From CAVSWT01 sp963746735 (GTDB lineage: Bacteria > Bacteroidota > Ignavibacteria > Ignavibacteriales > Ignavibacteriaceae), in the NCBI GenBank assembly GCA_963746735.1, contig CAVVCO010000037.1:310001-374000 (forward strand): a stretch of DNA of 64,000 bases, given 5' to 3'. The notes below the pieces were generated by a model, which was given only the letters and a program-made list of their open reading frames with translations, was not told the DNA's origin and ran no database searches. The position numbers and the translations under genes are program-made. Below, in pieces: positions 45,438 through 55,024 of the stretch (position 1 is its first letter; every line of letters begins with the position of its first letter).

Positions 45438-47660
45438 ATGAATAAAATTTACCAACTGACTATCATACTAATCTTTTCTTTAACAATAAGCTCTTTCCCA
45501 CAGGTTTCAAACATAGTTGAAAAAGTCGAGAACGAAAAATACAAAATTAGTTTTGATGCCCCATCAATAATTTACACCATTAAACAACTTAATAATCGGA
45601 AGGAAATATATTTCCCGGGATTTATGGATGAAGATACACCAGGTACATTTGTTCTTCCAAGAAAAGATTTGTTCATCGCAATTCCACCTAACAGTAATCC
45701 AATTATAAATTTGAAAATTTTAAGCAGCGAAACCATCGATGCTATTCCGGCTATTAATCCATCTGTAAAATCATTAGACGACTCTATTGTAGCTTATGAA
45801 GCGATAGAGAAACCTGTTAAAAATATTATTGAAAGTGATTTAGAAATAAAAGGCAAATTATGGATTGGAAATAATTATTGTGTTCATGTTAGTATTAAAT
45901 TATTTGATTTTGATAGTTACAATAGAAGAGTTTCGAAATATGATAAGTTTGAAATCAACTTAAATTTTAAATCAAATCTTTCACCTTTACAAAAACAATT
46001 AAATAGAAATTCAGAGGTCAGCCCATTAATTATTAATCCCGAATTAGCTGCAAATTATTTTGGGACTCCTAAATTCCCGGTAGCTGATTCAGATAGCTGG
46101 ATTGATTATACAAAAGATTATTTAAAAATCGGAACTGCGCTAAATTCTATTTATAAAATAACTCCTAAAGAACTTGCTTCTTTTAATGTGAGTGTTAATT
46201 CAATAGACCCCAAGACTTTTAAGATGTATAAAAACGGAAACGAAATACCTATTTATGTAAAAGGTGAAGATGACGGCGTTTTTGATGATAGCGATTATGT
46301 AGAGTTTGTAGGTGAAAGAAATTATGGCGGGCATCATAGAGAGTTGAGCCCATACGGTAAACCTTATAATGAATATTTAGGAAGATACACTGATACGACG
46401 GTTTATTGGCTTACATGGACCGGTGAAAATGGTAAGAGAGTTAAACTAGTTACTTCAAATAATTCAAGCACAGCTGATACATTAAAATATTATGATGAAA
46501 TAATTCATCTTGAATTTAATAATTGGTTTGATTTTTCAATGGAAGATTTGGTGAGAAGAGAAAGTCCGTTTTGGTATGAAAATAATACCTGGGGTGAAGG
46601 TGGTTTAGGGGTAGGAACTAGAAATAAAAATTTTACTCTTACCGATGTTTATCCCGGTAAGCCGGTTCAAGTTTTTGAAAAACTTCAAGACTATGCTTCA
46701 AATATAAGTGCAGACGCGCATCTATTAAGTATTTCATTAAATAACGAACTTGTTCAAGATTCCGGTTATATCGACAAATATCAAAAAACTGTTTTGACTG
46801 GCCAATATAATTCTAATGTTTTAACAGAAGGGACAAACACCGTAAAAATTCATTCTTATGCAACAAGTGCGAATCCAAACCTCTGTATTCTAGATTGGAC
46901 TGAAATAGAATATCCCCGTTATATAAAAGCAATAAACGATTCGCTACTTTTTTTCTTCCCGTTTTTAACTTCAAAAAAAAATATTTCTGTAAAAATTCAA
47001 AATCTATCGGGTGACAATTTTTCAATCTGGAAATATGGTGATACATATGCTAAATATTTTTCAACAAAAGTTAATAATGAAATTATTTTTAAAGATACAA
47101 TAGGAGCAGCTGATAAATTTGTAATTATTAATGAAAATAATTTACAAACACCAAAATTATATTATGTTAAAAAGTTTCGTAATCTAAGAAGCAGTCAAAA
47201 CAAAGCAGATTACATTGCTATAACACATAAAAAATTTATCCAGCAGGTTAATCAATATGCTAATTTCATAGCTCAAAATTATAACGTTACTGCTGATGTA
47301 GTAGATGTCGATGATATTTATGATGAGTTTTCATATGGGCAGTTCAATCCAGAAGTAATTAAAGATTTTTTAAAAATCACGCATGACAACTGGCAGCAGC
47401 CACTCCCCAAATATGTAGCATTAATAGGAGGAGCTAATTACGATTATCATAGAAATAAAACAATATTTCAAAAAACTCCGCCAGTAGATAATTATGTGCC
47501 TTCTTTTGGAACTTCGGTCAGTGATAATTGGTTTGTTACCTGGGACACCACACAAGCTTATGTTCCAGAGATGAATGTTGGACGAATACCTGTAACAACC
47601 AATGATGAGTTTCAAAGATATTTTGATAAGCATCAAAAATTATTTAAGCCAAAAAATTAA
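45438..47660 (+). CDS. PorU-like C25-family peptidase, part 1 of 3 (frameshifted gene)
   Basis: Signal peptide (residues 1-22, SLTISSFPQ) followed by the N-terminal PorU-type beta domain (from about 30 to 560). The start of the C25 caspase-like domain comes next (YIAITHKKFIQQVNQYANFI, VDVDDIYDEFSYGQFNPEVI, DNWFVTWDTTQAYVPEMNVG and RIPVTTNDEFQRYFDK). PorU-type proteins are the sortases or maturation proteases of type IX secretion; many related C25 proteins are secreted substrates. As read it ends after KLFKPKN at 47658. One extra base at 47631 (aag-C-atc) explains the break, and the next frame continues IKNYLSQKINDW. Divergent from the wecG-like gene. Confidence 0.8.
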   Translation: MNKIYQLTIILIFSLTISSFPQVSNIVEKVENEKYKISFDAPSIIYTIKQLNNRKEIYFPGFMDEDTPGTFVLPRKDLFIAIPPNSNPIINLKILSSETIDAIPAINPSVKSLDDSIVAYEAIEKPVKNIIESDLEIKGKLWIGNNYCVHVSIKLFDFDSYNRRVSKYDKFEINLNFKSNLSPLQKQLNRNSEVSPLIINPELAANYFGTPKFPVADSDSWIDYTKDYLKIGTALNSIYKITPKELASFNVSVNSIDPKTFKMYKNGNEIPIYVKGEDDGVFDDSDYVEFVGERNYGGHHRELSPYGKPYNEYLGRYTDTTVYWLTWTGENGKRVKLVTSNNSSTADTLKYYDEIIHLEFNNWFDFSMEDLVRRESPFWYENNTWGEGGLGVGTRNKNFTLTDVYPGKPVQVFEKLQDYASNISADAHLLSISLNNELVQDSGYIDKYQKTVLTGQYNSNVLTEGTNTVKIHSYATSANPNLCILDWTEIEYPRYIKAINDSLLFFFPFLTSKKNISVKIQNLSGDNFSIWKYGDTYAKYFSTKVNNEIIFKDTIGAADKFVIINENNLQTPKLYYVKKFRNLRSSQNKADYIAITHKKFIQQVNQYANFIAQNYNVTADVVDVDDIYDEFSYGQFNPEVIKDFLKITHDNWQQPLPKYVALIGGANYDYHRNKTIFQKTPPVDNYVPSFGTSVSDNWFVTWDTTQAYVPEMNVGRIPVTTNDEFQRYFDKHQKLFKPKN

Positions 47661-49050
47661 TGATTGGAATAAAAGATTCATTTTTTTTTCAGGGGGAACT
47701 GGCGACAACCAAAGTCAGTTAGATCAGCTTAGAGAAGTTAATGAATATGTAATAAATAATTATGTAGTTCCTCCTCCCATTAGCGGCAGTTATACTCATT
47801 TTTACAAAACAATAAATCCTACCACAAACTTTGGCCCATATACTTCCGAAGAAGTTCAATCGGCAATTCAAAAAGGTGGGTTATTTATTTCATATCTGGG
47901 TCATAGCGGAACTCAAACCTGGGACAACTCTATAACCCAGCCTTCACAATTAAGGAATAATCTAAATAAGAATCCTTTAATATCAGATTTTGGATGCTCT
48001 ACAGCGCGTTTTGCTGAGCCGGATATTAAATCTTTTTCACAATTATTTGTGCTGGACCCGGAAGGGCAGGCAATTGGTTATATTGGAAATACATCTTTGG
48101 GGTTCATTTCAACAGCGACTACAGTTCCAAAATTATTTTATAAACAATTATTAGCTGATTCAGTATACAATATTAGTGAAGCTTTAAAACGTGCAAAACT
48201 TGATATGCTTCAGAAATACGGCAGCAGCGGTGTTTACCAGCTTTTTGCTTTAACTAACACTTTAATAGGTGACCCCATAATCAGTTTGCAGCTGCCAGGC
48301 AAGCCTGATCTTTCAATTTCTTCAAGCGATGTTTCATATAACACATCTCAGCTTACAGATCAAGTTGATTCTATTGATATTAAAATTGATTATCATAATT
48401 ACGGCTCTACTAATTCAGATTCAATAAGAATTTTAGTTAAAGATGTGTTTAATGGTGCAATTAATTTTTCAAAAACATTTAAAAGAAAAATGCCTGTTCT
48501 TAATGATTCTATCTTTGTTACTATTCCTACAAATAAATTACCGGGGGAACACGACATCACAATTAGTTTGGATACGGATAATTTAATAGATGAATTAAAT
48601 GAAGACAATAATTCTATCACACTTAAATTAAATGTTGCGAGTTCTACTTTAAGGTCATACTATGATTATTCTGTTGATATGGAATCTGATGGGAAAATTA
48701 AAATCCTCAATCCGACACTAAACCCTCTGAGTGAAAAGATTGTGCTGCAATTAAGCAAGTCAAAGGATTTTACAAGTCCGCAGGAAATCACCAAAGATTT
48801 TGATACCCTGGTTACATCAATTGATGTTAATTCACTTTTAAATGCCGGGAGATATTATTTTAGAGGGAAAATATTAGGCGCCAATGATTTTAATTCCGAG
48901 CAATCTTTTTATTTAGGGACTCGGAACAGATATCTTCTAAAGGATAGTTTAAGTTTCGCTACTTCATATATGACAAATCTTAAATATTTGAACAATGCAG
49001 TCCAACTTGATTCAGCGCGAACTACAATTACTGTTTTATCTGCCGGCTGA
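47632..49050 (+). CDS. PorU-like C25-family peptidase, part 2 of 3 (catalytic His/Cys)
   Basis: This part holds both catalytic residues of the C25 family: His in FISYLGHSGTQTWDNS and Cys in LISDFGCSTARFAEP, with RFIFFSGGTGDNQSQLD and AIGYIGNTSLGF between and after. The last ~250 residues are beta-rich CARDB-like or Ig repeats (VDSIDIKIDYHNYGSTNSDS). Translation stops at 49050 after VLSAG. Dropping one T at 49048 continues ESDGNSAIITKNGENFIPE in the next frame. An ATG at 47602 is in frame but lies before the first break. The catalytic domain looks intact, so the gene was active recently or the breaks are not real. Confidence 0.78.
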   Translation: MKNYLSQKINDWNKRFIFFSGGTGDNQSQLDQLREVNEYVINNYVVPPPISGSYTHFYKTINPTTNFGPYTSEEVQSAIQKGGLFISYLGHSGTQTWDNSITQPSQLRNNLNKNPLISDFGCSTARFAEPDIKSFSQLFVLDPEGQAIGYIGNTSLGFISTATTVPKLFYKQLLADSVYNISEALKRAKLDMLQKYGSSGVYQLFALTNTLIGDPIISLQLPGKPDLSISSSDVSYNTSQLTDQVDSIDIKIDYHNYGSTNSDSIRILVKDVFNGAINFSKTFKRKMPVLNDSIFVTIPTNKLPGEHDITISLDTDNLIDELNEDNNSITLKLNVASSTLRSYYDYSVDMESDGKIKILNPTLNPLSEKIVLQLSKSKDFTSPQEITKDFDTLVTSIDVNSLLNAGRYYFRGKILGANDFNSEQSFYLGTRNRYLLKDSLSFATSYMTNLKYLNNAVQLDSARTTITVLSAG

Positions 49051-50753
49051 AAGTGATGGTAATTCGGCAATCATTACAAAGAATGGTGAAAACTTTATAC
49101 CGGAGAATACCCTCCCCGGGCATCATGTTTGTGTGTTTGAAGATTCAACCTATAAATTTATTCTTATACAAAAGATTTGATGTACAGGAAGGGGCACAAG
49201 TTATTACCGATTATATTAATTTCTTGGATACACTTCCAAGTAATTATATAATAGCAGTAGGAATCAGTGACAATGGGCCTACATCTAATCAAGATTTAAA
49301 GAATGAATTAAAATCGTTCGGCAGCATTTATATTGACAGCCTCGTTTTCCGCAGCTCATGGGCATTCATAGGGAAACGTGGCGCTAAACCAGGAAGCATG
49401 CCTGAAGCATATTCCAAACCTTTCGGCGGAAGAGTTAAGGCAGATACAACCATATCTAAAACAGTGGATAAAGGATATTTTGTTACCTCCAAAATAGGGC
49501 CTTCGTCATCCTGGGAAAATATTGAAATTCAAAGCAGCACACCCGGAAATAGTAAAATTACTCTTAAGCCATTGGGTATTAAAAATGACGGAACGGTTGA
49601 TTCACTTAACAATTTAACATTAATAAATAATCAAGCTGATCTAAGTTCAATCAGTAGTAAACTGTATCCTTACTTAAAATTTATTTCTGAAATTGATGCT
49701 TCAACAGATCATCAAACGCCGCTTCTTAATAGTCTTGGTGTTGAATATAAAAAATCAGCAGAGCTTGCTTTAAATTATCAAACAGTATCGGTTTCAAGCG
49801 ATTCAATCAATGCGGGCGGAGATATCAATTTAAATTTTAATACGTATAATATCGGGGAGCTTCCCGCAGACAGTTTTAAGGTAACAGTTGAAGTTAAAAA
49901 GCCTGATCAATCAACAGAAGTTGTTTTGAATAACCTGGTCCCTCAGTTAAATCCCGGCGGTAAACTTTCTTATAATGTAAAATATAATTCAGGAACAAAA
50001 TTCGGAAACCATCAATTTTTAATTAATGTAGATCCGGATAAAAAAGTTGATGAACTTTATAAAGACAATAATAATTTTGAAATACCATTTTATGTTATTC
50101 CCGATACAACAAATTTATTAATATCAGATAAATCTTTCACAGTTAAATATGACGGCAAGGACATAGTTGATGGAGATTATATTTCATCGCTGCCGGAAAT
50201 TACAATGACTTTAAATTATCCTGTTTGGTTTTCTCCTGAAGATACTTCGGTAATTCAATTCTGGCTTGATGATCAAAAAATTTATGCCGGGGAAATGACA
50301 ACTTCGATTGATGCGGTAAATAAAAAAGAAACTTTTATTTATAAACCGGTATTTAAAGAAGGCGATCATAACTTTAAAGTTTTTGGTAATGATATTAATG
50401 GGCAGCTTGAATCATCTCCCGGATATCAAAAATCATTTCTTGTTTCTAACGAAATGAATTTGTTGCAGGTTTACAATTTTCCTAATCCATTTACGGATAA
50501 AACATTTTTTACTTTTAAGCTGACTCAAATACCAGACAATTTAAAAATAAATATTTACACAATCGCCGGTAGACTTATAAAGCAGATCGAGAAAAATTCA
50601 GCTCAATTGAATTATGATTTCAACAAAATTGAATGGGATGGAAAAGACGCTGACGGCGATATGATTGCTAATGGGACTTATCTTTACAAAGTTATAATTC
50701 AGAAGGGAGAAAAGTCGCAAAATATCACTCAGAAACTTTCAATAATTAGGTAA
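49049..50753 (+). CDS. PorU-like C25-family peptidase, part 3 of 3 (beta domains and T9SS-style C-terminal domain)
   Basis: A short stretch (49049-49160) is in one frame. After a further extra base near 49160 the rest (KRFDVQEGAQVITDYINFL onward) reads open to 50753. It contains two more beta-sandwich repeats and ends in a C-terminal domain of about 95 residues: VYNFPNPFTDKTFFTFKL, then INIYTIAGRLIKQIEK, IEWDGKDADGDMIANGTYLY and TQKLSIIR. This is the FlgD-like/T9SS C-terminal pattern seen in proteins sent through type IX secretion. Starts within this part, such as 49053, are artefacts of the break. Whole length after repair is about 1770 residues. Confidence 0.75.
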
Positions 50754-50804
50754 ATAGACTAACTTAATACATTAATTTTATTTCTCACTAAACTTAGTTG
50801 TATT

Positions 50805-52172
50805 ATGAAAACAAAATTACTAACCATCGGCTTTATATTAATCTTTACAATTTCCGGCTTTTCGCAAATTCGTGAATACCCAAGGCCAAACCAGGGAAAC
50901 ATTTCAGGCGGGTTAGGTATGAATTGGATTGACGGAGAATTATTTTATTCATTTTATTTTACACCGGAAGTTTCTTATGGAAACTTTGGTGTAGGCCTTG
51001 GACTTCAGCTTGATTTTAATCAACAAGGGAAACTGCGTTCGCAAAATTTTGATGAAACATCCGATTACATAAGCTTGATTAGATATGTTAGATATGGAAT
51101 GAAAAACGATCCGCTTTATGTTAAGCTCGGAGCGTTGGATTATTACACTTTGGGATATGGAAATATTATTTATGATTATAATAACACTCCAAGTTTTGAT
51201 TCTAGAAAAAATGGTTTAGTGTTTGACATCGATTTTGGAAAATTCGGACTTGAATCAATTTACAGTCAATTCGGAGAAGCAGGGCTGGTTGGATTACGGG
51301 GTTATGTTAGGCCTTTACAATATACCACAGCCGGTGAAATACCTATAATCGGGATGGCAGAAATAGGTGCGACTTACGCAACAGATTTTAATCAATATTC
51401 GGGAGTAGTTTCCGGTAGTTTTGATAAGACTACAAAAAAGTTCAATCCAACCGATAACACAGGAAATATGAGCATTATTGGTTTTGATATTGGATTTCCG
51501 TTATTAGCTACAAGTCAAGTTGATCTAAAACTTTATACAGCGTATAGTAAAATCATTGATTTTGGAAGCGGAGTTGCAACTGGCTTAATGCTAAATTTAA
51601 ATGGATTAGGAATTTTTTCAGCATCAGCAAGATTAGAGCGAAGATTTAATAATGATCAGTATCTTCCAGCTTATTTTAATTCTTTATACGAAGTTGAAAG
51701 ATTTCGTGTTGATACATCTTCATCAAGCTTTTCAAGTAAGGCCAAGAGACTTTCCGAAGCTATCAATCAAAGTAATGGATATTTTGGCGAGTTAAGAGTA
51801 AGTATTTTAAATACATTTGATATATTGGGAAGTTATCAAAGGCTTGACAAAAAAAGTGACAGCGGAATACTTCATTTAGAGACTGATATTTCACCGCAAG
51901 ACTTGTCTTTCATTGCACGGGCAGGTTACGATAAAATAAATATTAGAGATGAAAAAGATTTATTTAAGCTTGACGATAGATCATACCTGTATGCAGAATT
52001 AGGTTACAAACCAATTCCGTATATAATTGTATCAATGGTTTATAGCTGGACATTTTCGGCTGTGAAAGATAAAGATAAGAATGTAATTAATTATGTCCCT
52101 CAAAAAAGAATAGAACCCAGAGTTTATTTTGTAGTTCCATTTGATTTTGGTGGAAGCGGTGAAGGGAATTAA
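50805..52172 (+). CDS. Predicted outer-membrane beta-barrel protein
   Basis: A 455-residue protein with a signal peptide (residues 1-21, FTISGFSQI). It then shows repeated amphipathic strands with Gly/Asn turns and many aromatic girdle residues (GNISGGLGMNWIDGELFYSF, FGVGLGLQLDFNQQGK, YAELGYKPIPYIIVSMVY). It ends in VYFVVPFDFGGSGEGN. The family is not named. It starts 51 nt after the PorU-like gene on the same strand, so it may be its outer-membrane partner, an inference from position. PorV-type motifs are not evident. Its stop overlaps the stop of the convergent HAD gene. Confidence 0.65.
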   Translation: MKTKLLTIGFILIFTISGFSQIREYPRPNQGNISGGLGMNWIDGELFYSFYFTPEVSYGNFGVGLGLQLDFNQQGKLRSQNFDETSDYISLIRYVRYGMKNDPLYVKLGALDYYTLGYGNIIYDYNNTPSFDSRKNGLVFDIDFGKFGLESIYSQFGEAGLVGLRGYVRPLQYTTAGEIPIIGMAEIGATYATDFNQYSGVVSGSFDKTTKKFNPTDNTGNMSIIGFDIGFPLLATSQVDLKLYTAYSKIIDFGSGVATGLMLNLNGLGIFSASARLERRFNNDQYLPAYFNSLYEVERFRVDTSSSSFSSKAKRLSEAINQSNGYFGELRVSILNTFDILGSYQRLDKKSDSGILHLETDISPQDLSFIARAGYDKINIRDEKDLFKLDDRSYLYAELGYKPIPYIIVSMVYSWTFSAVKDKDKNVINYVPQKRIEPRVYFVVPFDFGGSGEGN

Positions 52173-52813
52173 ATATTTGCTGAAATAAAATTTGTTAGTT
52201 CATCAACAGTATAAAAAATGTAATCGCTGTTAAATGTCAGAACTTCATTTTTTGCATAGCTGTCCCAAATTACCGAGGCTACTTCAACACCTGCTGAACG
52301 TGCAGCTTTTATATCTGCTGGTGCATCTCCAATCATTAAAACATTTTCTTTGTGCAGATTAAATTTCTCAACAAACTTAAGTATTCCTTCTGCAGAGGGT
52401 TTGTGCTCTTTTATATCATCACCTGTAATAATCAAATCAAAGTAATAAAATATATCTAATTTTTTTAAGGTGATTTCCGCAGCAGTTCTGCCTTTGCCGG
52501 TATAGATTGAGAGCAGAATATTTCTGGATTTTATTAATTCAAGAAGTTCTTTTATACCCGGGTATAAATCTGCTAAGTGATGATTGTCGGAATAAAAATT
52601 ATAATAATCTTTTCTTGCCGATTCATATTCGTCGCCTGTCCAATCTTTTATAATTACATCTTCTGTCGGTCCGAATAAATCGATTATTTCTTCATTCGTA
52701 AATTTCTTGTTTAAATATTTTCCGCTGATGTGATTGAACGAAGCAAAGATTAAATCATTTGTTGAAGTCAGCGTTCCATCAATATCGAATATAATTCCCT
52801 TGTATTTATTCAT
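52169..52813 (-). CDS. HAD-superfamily phosphatase (phosphoglycolate phosphatase-like)
   Basis: A 214-residue HAD hydrolase with a C1-type helical cap. Motif I is IIFDIDGTLTSTN (nucleophile Asp), motif II LLSIYTGKGR (Thr), motif III the Lys in EHKPSAEG, and motif IV MIGDAPADIKAARSAG. The pattern fits the Gph/PpaX branch, acting on small phosphorylated metabolites such as 2-phosphoglycolate. The exact substrate cannot be assigned. It lies 32 nt after the metallophosphoesterase gene on the same strand and meets the barrel gene with overlapping stops. Confidence 0.82.
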   Translation of the reverse strand: MNKYKGIIFDIDGTLTSTNDLIFASFNHISGKYLNKKFTNEEIIDLFGPTEDVIIKDWTGDEYESARKDYYNFYSDNHHLADLYPGIKELLELIKSRNILLSIYTGKGRTAAEITLKKLDIFYYFDLIITGDDIKEHKPSAEGILKFVEKFNLHKENVLMIGDAPADIKAARSAGVEVASVIWDSYAKNEVLTFNSDYIFYTVDELTNFISANI

Positions 52814-52845
52814 GTCTCTTTTTATAATTAATAAATTTTACATTT

Positions 52846-54453
52846 CTAATTTACCGTAAAAATAAAAATCTTTCCATCCATGTTTGACGCAGCGAACATA
52901 TTATCTTTTATGTGTTGAACAGAATGAGTCCTGGCTGTACCGGTAAAAAATAAAAGCTCCCATGAATAATCTTTATTAATTAAAAATATTTTACCATCTG
53001 CTCCGCCGAAAATAATTTTCCCATTCCATTCAATTGGCTCGCACGGCATTGTATCTTCTCCAAACTTCATATCAATCTCTTTAATTGTTTTCCCATTCTT
53101 TGCTGAAGTAATATAAAATTTATCTAGTAGACTTTTGATGAATAAATTATTTTTGTCATTGCTTATTCCAATTGATTCCCAGCTCGAAAAATCTTTCTTT
53201 CTCCAAACAGTTGTGCCTTGAAGCAGATCAATTGCAGAAACAAATTTATCAGGGGTTGAGATATAAATATTTTTTCCATCGGTTACAGGCCAGCAGGCAG
53301 CGGGGGAGTAATAGAAATTTTTATTCTCCGTCCATTTCCAGATTAATGTACCTGCCGCGGCATCGATGCAGTAAAGATAATTATCCCAACTTCCATAGAT
53401 AAGTTTTCCATTTATAAAAAGCGGCTGGTCTTCAATCATCATACCTGCAGAATGATTTTCCCAAATTTGTTCCAGGGAATATAGATCGTAGCAATATAAA
53501 TTCCCGTTAGACGAACCGGCAATTATAGCTGTAGTTTTAGTTCCATTATATTGAATTCCTATTTTGATTAATTGAGATGTTAAAGGTTCGCCAAGCCCGA
53601 TTACTTGAATTAATTCTCCATTGTTAACATTAATTGTAAAAAGATCTCCTGCAATAGTAGCTACTGCTAAGATGTCTTTGTCTCTAACAGGTTTGCTGAA
53701 AATTGTTTCTTTGGTGTCATATTTCCAAAGAAGCCTTCCTTCTAAATTATAACAATAAATTATCCCATCTATTGTAGAAGCAAAAATTTTATCACCGTCT
53801 GTAAGCAGTGATGTCGACATCGAAGTATTTAAATCTTTCTGCCATAAGACTGAAACACTATCTGAATATTTTATAAATTGAAGCGAATCTATTAATGGAA
53901 TATCCTTTGTAAAATTTTTTGCCCAGCCTCCCCAAATTTTTTCTGATATTGTTCCTGATGTGTCAACTTGAATTTCTGATAACAAAATAGAATCGGGTTT
54001 ATTCTCCACTATTGTGTAGCCGGCATATTTCGGCCTGCTTAAAGTTGACCTTCCCATGGCTGCCGGGATTCCATCAAAATCTAGCATTTTATTTGCATGT
54101 CCATGTCCGACAAATATTCCTTTTATATTATAATTTCGTAAAAGATTTGTTACTTTAAACCAATTATCAATATCGCCGTCAAGCGGATGATGCACATAAA
54201 AATAAATTTCTTCATTCTTTTTTGTTTTCTTTAATTGATTTGCGAGCCACTGTAAATCTTGCGGATCAATGTGCCCGCCTCCGCCCCGCCATGGGATTCC
54301 GCTTCTCAAACCAATATGCTTTTGATGATTTATTTCATAAGAAAATTTATCGTCATGCCATAAATCAATGAATTTAGTTAAACCGCTTTCGCTCCATTTT
54401 GTATCATGATTACCGGGAATTATTAAGTAAGGAATTTTTAATTGATCAAGAAT
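52846..54453 (-). CDS. Metallophosphoesterase with C-terminal PQQ-like beta-propeller, main part (frameshifted gene)
   Basis: Second frame of an exported calcineurin-like phosphoesterase. It contains ILDQLKIPYLIIPGNHDTKW (GNHD motif), YFYVHHPLDGDIDNW (H) and IFVGHGHANKM (GHxH), which are metal ligands. From about residue 150 on it forms a propeller of PQQ/WD-type repeats (AGDLFTINVNNGELI, GSSNGNLYCYDLYSLEQIW, GSWDNYLYCIDAAAGTLIWK and others), seven or eight blades. The frame joins the N-terminal part if one base at 54454 is removed (caa-G-att). A start at 54309 would lose GNHD. The propeller may bind a ligand or the cell wall; the substrate is unknown. Confidence 0.8.
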   Translation of the reverse strand: MLDQLKIPYLIIPGNHDTKWSESGLTKFIDLWHDDKFSYEINHQKHIGLRSGIPWRGGGGHIDPQDLQWLANQLKKTKKNEEIYFYVHHPLDGDIDNWFKVTNLLRNYNIKGIFVGHGHANKMLDFDGIPAAMGRSTLSRPKYAGYTIVENKPDSILLSEIQVDTSGTISEKIWGGWAKNFTKDIPLIDSLQFIKYSDSVSVLWQKDLNTSMSTSLLTDGDKIFASTIDGIIYCYNLEGRLLWKYDTKETIFSKPVRDKDILAVATIAGDLFTINVNNGELIQVIGLGEPLTSQLIKIGIQYNGTKTTAIIAGSSNGNLYCYDLYSLEQIWENHSAGMMIEDQPLFINGKLIYGSWDNYLYCIDAAAGTLIWKWTENKNFYYSPAACWPVTDGKNIYISTPDKFVSAIDLLQGTTVWRKKDFSSWESIGISNDKNNLFIKSLLDKFYITSAKNGKTIKEIDMKFGEDTMPCEPIEWNGKIIFGGADGKIFLINKDYSWELLFFTGTARTHSVQHIKDNMFAASNMDGKIFIFTVN

Positions 54454-54688
54454 CTTGTTTTGCCGAATCTAATTCATCATCTCTTCCTTTTTCAGTAATA
54501 TCTCCTGTTACAACTGCGAATGACAAACTATCTCTTTCATTTATGTCATCAACAACATTTTGCAAATCTAACTCAGCTTTAGGCGCTCCGACATGTGTAT
54601 CTGAAAGCCATGCATATTTATAAGTTTGAGATTGAATTGAACTGTTAATGAAAAGAATTATAACAATTTGAAATATTAACTTTTTCAT
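54446..54688 (-). CDS. Metallophosphoesterase, N-terminal part (signal peptide and first metal motifs)
   Basis: The first 80 residues of the exported phosphoesterase: a signal peptide (residues 1-20, ending SSIQSQ), the first metal motif WLSDTHVGAPKAELDLQNVV (DxH) and VVTGDITEKGRDDELDSAK (GD). It ends prematurely in KQDS because of an extra base at 54454. The next frame continues QILDQLKIPYL. Together the two parts give about 613 residues and all five calcineurin-family motifs, so the gene is otherwise complete. Confidence 0.8.
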   Translation of the reverse strand: MKKLIFQIVIILFINSSIQSQTYKYAWLSDTHVGAPKAELDLQNVVDDINERDSLSFAVVTGDITEKGRDDELDSAKQDS

Positions 54689-55024
54689 TAATGATTACCT
54701 TCTGAAGAAATAGAAAATTGATTACATAAAATTAACAAAATTAAAAGACTTAAAGATTAAAAAATTAAAAAAGTTCAAGCTTAAGATTAAGAACAAGTAG
54801 GTTTAAGGATTATCAATCATTCAGAAATGCGATTAAACCGAAATGAACTTAAATTAAATGTATAAAATATTATTTCTTAATTATTTAATCCGTACTTTTA
54901 AGTTGTGATGTTTGTGTATTTCACCACTTGAAGATTTCAAATTTAAGTTTATTTTTGTACTATAAATTCAACTTTATTACTATTAGAATTATTAAAAAAT
55001 TAACTATAAAATTTAGGTGTTACA
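54689..55024. other. 336-nt AT-rich intergenic region
   Basis: Divergent spacer between the phosphoesterase gene and the fatty-acid-hydroxylase-like gene. It contains purine-rich near-repeats (attaagaac, aaattaaaa) and a possible TACTATAAAT box about 60 nt before the downstream ATG. I found no open reading frame, tRNA or terminator in it. It is expected to hold promoters for both genes. Confidence 0.5.

Noticed and set aside
15450..54688. Programmed +1 frameshifting as an explanation for the extra bases
   Set aside because: The sites share no slippery sequence, stem-loop or internal Shine-Dalgarno spacing, and they occur in unrelated genes, so recoding is unlikely.
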